Shown: positions 58,669 to 64,000 of the stretch, piece by piece
Numbering within the stretch: the stretch's first letter is position 1
Layout of the letters: each line of letters opens with the position of its first letter
Assembly: GCF_014084125.1 (NCBI RefSeq)
Contig: NZ_CP048405.1
Coordinates: forward strand, 7,006,001 to 7,070,000
DNA from: Streptacidiphilus sp. PB12-B1b
GTDB lineage: Bacteria; Actinomycetota; Actinomycetes; Streptomycetales; Streptomycetaceae
Length of the DNA: 64,000 bases
Direction of reading: 5' to 3'
The notes under the pieces: model-generated
Told to the model about the DNA's origin: nothing
Databases searched by the model: none
What the model saw: only the letters and a program-made list of their open reading frames with translations
Translations under genes and position numbers: made by a program

Positions 58669-59880
58669 TCAGAGCAGCCGCCGGGCGCCCGCCGAGGGCA
58701 CCGCGGCGAAGGAGCGCGGGGACTTCCAGCCCTCGGCGGCGAAGGCGTCGGCGACGGCGTCGGCGATCCCGTCGGCGGCGCCCTCCTCGGCCAGGACCAC
58801 CACCGAGCCGCCGAAGCCGCCGCCGGTCATCCGCGCGCCGAGCGCGCCCGCGGCGTTGGCCGCGGCCACCACCAGATCGGTCTCGGCGCAGGAGACCGCG
58901 AAGTCGTCGCGGAGCGAGGCGTGGCCCTCGGTCAGGATCGGCCCGACGGCGCGCAGACCGGCCGCGGCGCCGCCGGGGCCGCCGGGGCCGTCGGGGCCGC
59001 CGGGGCTTTCCGGCCCGTCTGCGCCGTCCAGCAGGGCGACGACCCGCTCCACCCGGGCGTCCTCGGTGACCACATGGCGGGTCAGCGACCGCAGTTCGCC
59101 CGCCGGCAGCTGCTCCAGCGCGGCCTCCAGCTCGGCGTACGGCAGATCCCGCAGGGCGGCCAGGCCGAGCAGGCGCGCGGCGCGCTCGCACCCGGCGCGC
59201 CGCTGCGCGTACGCGCCGTCCGCCAGCTCGTGCTTGACCTGGGTGTCCACCACCAGCAGCACCAGCCCCCGGGCGGCCAGGTCCAGCGGCACCTGCCGGG
59301 CGCTGAGGTCCCGGGTGTCCAGGAACAGCGCGGCGCCCTCGGTGCAGCAGCTGGACGCCATCTGGTCCATCACCCCGCAGGGCACCCCGGCGAAGTCGTT
59401 CTCGGCGCGCTGCGCCAGCAGCGCCAGCCCGGGCCGGTCCAGGCCCAGCCCGTACAGGTCGTCGTAGGCCAGGCCGACGGCGCACTCCAGCGCCGCCGAG
59501 GAGGACAGCCCGGCGCCGACCGGCACGTCGCTGTCGACGTACAGGTCGGCGCCGCCCACCCGGTGACCGGCCCGGCCGAGCGCCCAGACCACGGCCGCCG
59601 GGTAGACCGCCCAGCCGCCGACCGCCCCCGGCCCCAGCCGGGCCACCTCGACCTCGGTCACCTGCGCGGCCTGGGCGCTGTGCAGCCGCAGCAGCCCGTC
59701 GTCGCGCCGGACGGCGGCGACGCGGGTGGCCTGCGGCAGCGCCAGCGGCAGCACGAAGCCGTCGTTGTAGTCGGTGTGCTCGCCGATCAGGTTGACCCGC
59801 CCGGGGGCCTGCCAGACGCCGTCCGGGTCGGCGCCGTAGCGGGACCGGAAGCCCTTGACGGCGCTGTCGAGGTGGGACAC
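58669..59880 (-). CDS. galK: Galactokinase
   Basis: The 403-residue enzyme phosphorylates galactose. Motifs: GRVNLIGEHTDYNDG (28-41), VGAGLSSSAALE (121-132), and MTGGGFGGS near the C-terminus. An unusual stretch of about 20 residues (286-308, Gly/Pro/Asp repeats) lies between VVALLDG and LRAVGPILTEGH, where other galactokinases have a short turn. GTG start 59878-59880. It is the third gene of galT-galE-galK, 43 bp after galE. Confidence 0.95.
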   Translation of the reverse strand: MSHLDSAVKGFRSRYGADPDGVWQAPGRVNLIGEHTDYNDGFVLPLALPQATRVAAVRRDDGLLRLHSAQAAQVTEVEVARLGPGAVGGWAVYPAAVVWALGRAGHRVGGADLYVDSDVPVGAGLSSSAALECAVGLAYDDLYGLGLDRPGLALLAQRAENDFAGVPCGVMDQMASSCCTEGAALFLDTRDLSARQVPLDLAARGLVLLVVDTQVKHELADGAYAQRRAGCERAARLLGLAALRDLPYAELEAALEQLPAGELRSLTRHVVTEDARVERVVALLDGADGPESPGGPDGPGGPGGAAAGLRAVGPILTEGHASLRDDFAVSCAETDLVVAAANAAGALGARMTGGGFGGSVVVLAEEGAADGIADAVADAFAAEGWKSPRSFAAVPSAGARRLL

Positions 59881-59923
59881 GGCTGCTCCTCTTCCGGTCC
59901 GTGCGGACCGTGTGTGTTACTGG

Positions 59924-60895
59924 TCAGTCCTGCTGGTCGGGTTCCTGGGCCAGGGCGAAGGCCCAGGCGTCGGCGACGATGCCGTCGAGGTCGGCGCGGC
60001 TGGGCTGCCAGCCGAGGACGCTGCGGGCGCGCGCGGCGGAGGCGACCAGGACGGCGGGGTCGCCGGGGCGGCGCTCGGCGGTGACGGCGGTGATGTCGCG
60101 TCCGGTGACCCGGCGCACCGACTCGATGACCTGGCGGACGGAGAAGCCGCTGCCGTTGCCGAGGTTGCAGATCAGGTGCTCGCCGGGGGTGGCGGCGGCG
60201 ACCGCGAGCAGGTGGGCCTCGGCCAGGTCGGCGACGTGGATGTAGTCGCGGACGCAGGTGCCGTCGGGGGTGGGGTAGTCCTCGCCGTAGACGGCGATGT
60301 GCGGGCGCTTGCCGAGGGCGGCCTGGATCACCAGCGGGATCAGGTGCGACTCGGGGTCGTGCCGCTCGCCCTGGACGCCGTAGGCCCCGGCGACGTTGAA
60401 GTAGCGCAGCGAGACGGCGGCCAGCCCGTGGGCCCGGGCCTCGCTGGTGATCATGTGGTCGACGGCGAGCTTGGTGGCGCCGTAGGGGTTGGTCGGCGCG
60501 GTGCGGGCGGTCTCCTCGATGGGGCTGGTCTCGGGCTCCCCGTAGACGGCGGCCGTGGACGAGAACACCAGCCGCCGCACACCGGCCTTGCGCATGGCCG
60601 TCAGCAGCTCCAGCGAGCCGGCGACGTTGTTGCGCCAGTACTTCTCCGGGTCCGCGACGGACTCGCCGACCTGGGAGCTGGCCGCGAAGTGCAGCACGCC
60701 GTCGAAGGAGCCGTCCAGGAGGTCGGCGGCGTCCTGGATCCGGCCCTGCACGAAGGCTGCACCGGCCGGCACGGAGCGGCGGTGGCCGGTGGACAGGTCG
60801 TCGAGCACGACGACCTCGTGGCCGGCCTCGACGAGGTGCGCGCCGACGACCCCGCCGACGTAGCCGGCGCCGCCGGTGACCAGGTATTTGCTCAT
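59924..60895 (-). CDS. galE: UDP-glucose 4-epimerase
   Basis: The 323-residue SDR enzyme interconverts UDP-galactose and UDP-glucose. The NAD motif [10 protein letters not shown] (7-16), the [10 protein letters not shown] block with Ser, [11 protein letters not shown] with the Tyr/Lys pair, and [12 protein letters not shown] are present. Its ATG overlaps the galT stop by 4 bp (ATGA), so the two are translationally coupled. Confidence 0.95.
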   Translation of the reverse strand: MSKYLVTGGAGYVGGVVGAHLVEAGHEVVVLDDLSTGHRRSVPAGAAFVQGRIQDAADLLDGSFDGVLHFAASSQVGESVADPEKYWRNNVAGSLELLTAMRKAGVRRLVFSSTAAVYGEPETSPIEETARTAPTNPYGATKLAVDHMITSEARAHGLAAVSLRYFNVAGAYGVQGERHDPESHLIPLVIQAALGKRPHIAVYGEDYPTPDGTCVRDYIHVADLAEAHLLAVAAATPGEHLICNLGNGSGFSVRQVIESVRRVTGRDITAVTAERRPGDPAVLVASAARARSVLGWQPSRADLDGIVADAWAFALAQEPDQQD

Positions 60896-62007
60896 GGGGA
60901 GACCTCTCGTAGGCGCTGTGCCGCCGTCTCCGGCGACACGTCGTTGATGAACACGTCCATGCCGGATTCGGAGCCCGCCAGGAACTTGAGCTTGCCTACG
61001 GTACGACGGATCGTGAACAGCTCCAGGTGCAGTGCCAGTTCGCCGCAGTTCCCCGGGCCGGAGCCGACCGGGCTCTGGTGCCAGGCGGCGATGTACGGGG
61101 TGCGGTTGCCGGTCCCCTCGAAGAGCCGGTCGAAGCGGCGCAGCAGGTCGAGGTAGAGGGTGCAGAACTCGGCCCGTTCGGCGTCGTTCAGCGCGAGCAG
61201 GTCGCCGACCCGGCGGTGGGGGTAGAGGTGCACCTCGTACGGCCAGTGGGCGGCGTAGGGGACGAACGCCGTCCAGTGCTCACCGGCGACGACGACCCGG
61301 TCGTCCGGGGTGCCGGCGGCGGCGCGCTCGGCGGCGAGGAGGTCGTCGAAGAGGTTGCGGCCGGTGCGGCGGCGGTGGGCGGCAGCGGCGGCGAGCATGC
61401 GCTCGGTGCGGGGGGTGACGAAGGGGTAGGCGTAGATCTGGCCGTGCGGGTGGCCGAGGGTGACGCCGATCTCCGCGCCGCGGTTCTCAAAACAGAACAC
61501 CTGCTCGATACCGGGCAGTGCGGACAGTTCGGCGGTGCGGTCCGTCCAGGCGTCGAGGACCAGTCCGACCTGCGCGGGCGTCAGGTCGGCGAAGGAGGCG
61601 TCGTGGTCGGAGGTGAAGCAGACCACCTCGCAGCGGCCGTTCCCGGCCCGCGCCAGGTGCGGCAGCGCGCCGCTGACGGTCTCGGGGAGCCCGGCACCGG
61701 CGGTGGTGAGCGAGGGGAACCGGTTCTCGAAGACGACGACCTCGTAGTCGGCGGCGGGGACCTCGCTCAGCCGGCCGTCCCGGGAGGGGCACAGCGGGCA
61801 CTCGTCGGCCGGGGGGTGGTAGATCCGGCCCTGCCGGTGCGAGGCGACGACCACCCACTCGTCCAGCAGCGGATCGTAGCGCAGCTCGGAGGCGGTCTCC
61901 GTGGAGCCCAGGGGCCTCCGGTCGGGGACGTCCCGGACGGCGTCGTCCCGCGAGTCGTAGTAGATCAACTCACGCCCATCCGCCAAACGGGTGCTGGTCT
62001 TCTTCAC
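60892..62007 (-). CDS. galT: Galactose-1-phosphate uridylyltransferase
   Basis: The 371-residue enzyme swaps UMP between UDP-glucose and galactose 1-phosphate. The histidine-triad site [12 protein letters not shown] carries the catalytic His; CPLCP near the front and [10 protein letters not shown] are zinc- or structure-related. I choose GTG 62005-62007 ([17 protein letters not shown] follows), the usual streptomycete start; another GTG four codons upstream is possible. First gene of the gal operon, with its promoter in 62008-62110. Confidence 0.94.
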   Translation of the reverse strand: MKKTSTRLADGRELIYYDSRDDAVRDVPDRRPLGSTETASELRYDPLLDEWVVVASHRQGRIYHPPADECPLCPSRDGRLSEVPAADYEVVVFENRFPSLTTAGAGLPETVSGALPHLARAGNGRCEVVCFTSDHDASFADLTPAQVGLVLDAWTDRTAELSALPGIEQVFCFENRGAEIGVTLGHPHGQIYAYPFVTPRTERMLAAAAAHRRRTGRNLFDDLLAAERAAAGTPDDRVVVAGEHWTAFVPYAAHWPYEVHLYPHRRVGDLLALNDAERAEFCTLYLDLLRRFDRLFEGTGNRTPYIAAWHQSPVGSGPGNCGELALHLELFTIRRTVGKLKFLAGSESGMDVFINDVSPETAAQRLREVSP

Positions 62008-62530
62008 TCGCTCCACCTTCACACCAACCTGAACCGCATGCCAACACATTCAAACACAATGACTCAGTACCCAACAGATGCAGGGTCGGTGATCTCCCCG
62101 ACCCCCGAGCGGGGCGCGCAGACGCGCGGACGCGCAGGCGAGAGCGGAGCAGCGGGCGCGGGCCGCGAGGGGAGACGGCCGTGCGCGGGCCGGGCACGGC
62201 GGCGCAGGCGCGCAACGCCGGGCAGGCCCGTAGCGCCGCCCAGGCAGGCGGGCGGTGCAGGGCGGCGTGGGGCGGGTGAGCGCGGAACGGCGGGTGCGCT
62301 GCGGGCGGACGCGAGCGGACGCGCGCAGCGGGCACCTGAGCCCGGTCCGGCGTGAGCCGCACCGGCGACCGTGTGCGGCCCGGCGGCACCAGTCGGTATC
62401 AGGGGCGGCACCGCACCAGCGACCGGCACGTGGTGCATCGCCCGGCGGCCGACCTCCGGCCGCAGGGCGCCGTCCAGCTGCCGACCTCCCGCCCCACGAG
62501 GGCCTGCCAGGCGGGCGGCGGGGGCGGCGG
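62008..62530. other. Gene-free stretch between galT and the response regulator
   Basis: The first 100 bp, AT-rich, hold the gal promoter and direct hexamers. From 62110 to 62530 the DNA is very GC-rich with many GCGGGC-type words. Open frames exist on both strands but show no start signal or family. I see no RNA gene. Confidence 0.55.
62043..62058 (-). promoter_or_regulatory. Direct hexamer repeat in the gal promoter region
   Basis: On the minus strand TGTGTT-N4-TGTGTT, period 10 bp, 36-51 bp before the galT start. The S. lividans gal promoter is known to use similar direct TGTG-type hexamers for galactose control, so this is a likely operator. Confidence 0.55.
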
Positions 62531-63199
62531 TCAGGGTTCTGGGGGGAGGTCCAGTAGGCCGGTGCGGGCGGCGAGGGCGGCTGCTTCGAGGCGGGTGCGG
62601 ACGCCCAGCTTCATCAGCACCCGCTGCACATGCGTCCGGGCCGTGCTCGGGGCTATCGCCATGCCGTCCGCGATCTCGCGGGTGTCCTCTCCCTCGGCGA
62701 TCCGTATCAGCACCTGGACCTCGCGGCGGGTCAGCACCCGCAGCAGCCGGACCGCCTCGTCGTCCGGCTCGGCGGCGGGCCGCAGCAGGTGCTCGAAGAC
62801 CGACTGCAGCAGGTCCGGGGCGATCGCGGCCTCCCCCGCGCGGACGCGCGTCAGCGCCCGCTCGACGACCTCGATCCGCTCGTCCTGCCGCACGTACCCC
62901 GCCGCGCCCGCGGCCAGCGCCGCGGCGACCCCGGCCAGGTGCACCACGCCGCCCATGACGACGACGGCGACCTCCGGTCGCTCCCGCCGGATCCGCCGCA
63001 CCACGTCGAAGGCGGACGGCTCCTCCGGGTGCGCCATGCCCAGCAGGCAGACCTCCGGCCTGCGGTTCACCACCAGCTCCGCGGCCGACCCCACGGGGGT
63101 GCCCACGGCCAGGACCCGGTGCCCCCGCAGCCGCAGCGCCGTCGCCAGCGCCTCCGCGAGCAGTCGATGGTCGTCCATCACCACGAGCCGTACGCCCAC
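62531..63199 (-). CDS. LuxR-type response regulator with degenerate receiver
   Basis: The product has 222 residues. The receiver keeps the acidic pair Asp9-Asp10 (VVMDDHRLL) but has Gly54 where the phospho-acceptor Asp should be (VCLLG), Gly83 for the usual Thr/Ser, and Gln105 for the conserved Lys. The C-terminal LuxR helix-turn-helix is complete (LTRREVQVLIRIAEGEDTREIADGMAIAPSTARTHVQRVL). It must therefore work without normal phosphorylation, perhaps by ligand binding or dimer control. GTG 63197-63199 is preferred since GAGGGGG precedes it. No kinase gene is adjacent. Confidence 0.87.
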   Translation of the reverse strand: MGVRLVVMDDHRLLAEALATALRLRGHRVLAVGTPVGSAAELVVNRRPEVCLLGMAHPEEPSAFDVVRRIRRERPEVAVVVMGGVVHLAGVAAALAAGAAGYVRQDERIEVVERALTRVRAGEAAIAPDLLQSVFEHLLRPAAEPDDEAVRLLRVLTRREVQVLIRIAEGEDTREIADGMAIAPSTARTHVQRVLMKLGVRTRLEAAALAARTGLLDLPPEP

Positions 63200-63380
63200 G
63201 GTGGCGCCCCCTCTCACTCGGCCGTTCCCGGCCGTGACGCACCATCACAGCGCATTCCGTGCACGGACCGCCAGCACTTCACCAGGTCGTCCGCATCCGA
63301 CCGCGCCGCACGGCACCGCCCACCGCCGCCAGACCCCCGCCCGGCCGCCCGCGCCGGAACGGCTTTGGCAGGCTGGACCC

Positions 63381-64000
63381 ATGCCCCCTCTCCCTGGAAC
63401 CGACGCACTGACCGACGACGCCGCCCGGATGCTCGACCGCCCCGGGCGGCGCCTGCTCGGGCTGTGCGGACCGCCCGCCGCAGGGAAGTCCGTACTCGCC
63501 CGTGCCCTCGTGGACGGAATCAACCTACGCCTCGGCACTGACACTGCCGCCTATCTGCCGCTGGACGGCTTCCACCTGTCCAACCGTCAGCTGGAACGAC
63601 TCGGCCTCGCGGACCGCAAGGGCTCGCCGCCCAGCTTCGACGTCCACGGCTATGTCGCGCTGCTGCGCCGGGTCGGCGGGGTGCCGCCGCCGGAGCACGA
63701 CGTCTACGCGCCGGACTACGACCGCGCCCTGCACGAGCCGGTCGCCGCGCGGCACGTGATCAGGCCCGGCGTCCGGCTGGTCGTGACCGAGGGCAACTAC
63801 CTGGGGCTGGACGCCGCCGGCTGGCGCGAGGCGGCGGCACTGCTCGACGGGCTCTGGTACCTGGACGCCCCCGACGACCTGCGCGAGCAGCGGCTGGAGG
63901 AGCGGCACCGGGGCAACGGCTCCTCGGCGGAGCGCACCCGCAGCCGGATCGCCGACAACGACCGGCCCAACGGCGAGCTGGTGAAGTCCGCCCGGAGCCG
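63381..64000 (+). CDS. P-loop nucleoside/nucleotide kinase family protein (partial)
   Basis: The frame starts ATG 63381 and is cut by the window end (206 residues seen). Walker A GLCGPPAAGKS lies near residue 27-37, and LPLDGFHLSNRQLERLG follows, with VTEGNYLGLD further on. The pattern resembles uridine kinase/phosphoribulokinase-like proteins of the YegV/fructose-uptake type. The substrate is unknown. It is divergent from the degenerate response regulator. Confidence 0.85.
   Translation, partial: MPPLPGTDALTDDAARMLDRPGRRLLGLCGPPAAGKSVLARALVDGINLRLGTDTAAYLPLDGFHLSNRQLERLGLADRKGSPPSFDVHGYVALLRRVGGVPPPEHDVYAPDYDRALHEPVAARHVIRPGVRLVVTEGNYLGLDAAGWREAAALLDGLWYLDAPDDLREQRLEERHRGNGSSAERTRSRIADNDRPNGELVKSARS

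Noticed and set aside
58556-59485. An extension of the secreted-protein frame into galK
   Set aside because: The signal peptide and GGGGGA site fix the start at TTG 58555; the extension is antisense-phase galK DNA.
62110-62530. A gene in the GC-rich region upstream of galT
   Set aside because: Frames exist on both strands but lack a start signal, biased codon pattern or any recognisable motif.

Overview
The window is a high-GC actinobacterial chromosome segment, almost certainly from the family Streptomycetaceae (Streptomyces, Kitasatospora or Streptacidiphilus; the genus cannot be settled from this piece). Evidence: extreme GC at third codon positions, frequent GTG starts with GGAGG-type ribosome binding sites, F420-type LLM oxidoreductases, and many gene neighbourhoods I know from Streptomyces: the partial second nuo cluster with htpX after it, tRNA-Gln/glmU/prs/rplY/pth, desaturase/TetR, tam/tamR and galT-galE-galK. 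It reads as chromosome core with small accessory patches. I see no rRNA, CRISPR array, integrase or transposase.

Layout. 1-1.2 kb: end of an unknown gene, an unusual ribosomal protein L28, and tRNA-Tyr with a strong terminator. 1.4-3.1 kb: yajQ, then a 1.15 kb patch carrying a peptide deformylase and a small hypothetical gene. A near-exact copy of the last 18 coding bases of yajQ closes the patch, so it looks like a small integration. 3.2-5.6 kb: a D-2-hydroxyacid dehydrogenase, a YccF membrane protein and the protease HtpX. 5.7-15.5 kb: a tightly overlapping minus-strand operon nuoA-B-C-H-I-J-K-L-M-N with no nuoD, E, F or G. 15.8-18.0 kb: a sensor histidine kinase and a kinase-less sensor protein that share a 19-bp promoter motif with identical promoter geometry.

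18.0-24.1 kb: a minus-strand group of five enzymes (two amidohydrolases, two LLM flavin/F420 oxidoreductases, one SDR) with repeated CTGACG-N3-CGTCAG-like operators but no local regulator. 24.3-32.3 kb: an HtrA-like protease, a SurA-like lipoprotein, a DMT-type membrane protein, Mfd, and a DivIVA-like coiled-coil protein behind a 35-bp palindrome. 32.4-37.1 kb: a compact island of toxin-type and immunity-type domains: a deaminase-plus-SUKH-4 protein of 817 residues, a WHH-nuclease-plus-SUKH protein, a stand-alone YwqJ-type deaminase and a SUKH-3 protein. None has an export signal. This is the most unusual system in the window.

37.2-47.6 kb: a GntR regulator, a sensor kinase, ppc (PEP carboxylase), pth, rplY, prs, glmU, tRNA-Gln and a DNA-binding or endonuclease-like hypothetical protein. 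47.8-51.4 kb: desaturase and TetR, a VOC protein, then divergent tam and tamR with clear palindromic operators. 51.5-58.6 kb: a secreted GDSL hydrolase, an MprF/LysX-C-terminal-like membrane protein, a rhomboid-like protein, a response regulator whose receiver domain is split by about 145 low-complexity residues, and a secreted beta-propeller protein. 58.7-64.0 kb: the galT-galE-galK operon, a response regulator lacking its phospho-acceptor Asp, and the start of a P-loop kinase.

How the genes work together: the nuo operon builds the membrane arm and part of the Q-module of complex I. prs, glmU, pth and rplY serve nucleotide, cell-wall and translation housekeeping. tam/tamR and ppc touch the TCA cycle, and the gal operon performs the Leloir pathway. 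The LLM/SDR/amidohydrolase group probably breaks down an unknown small molecule.
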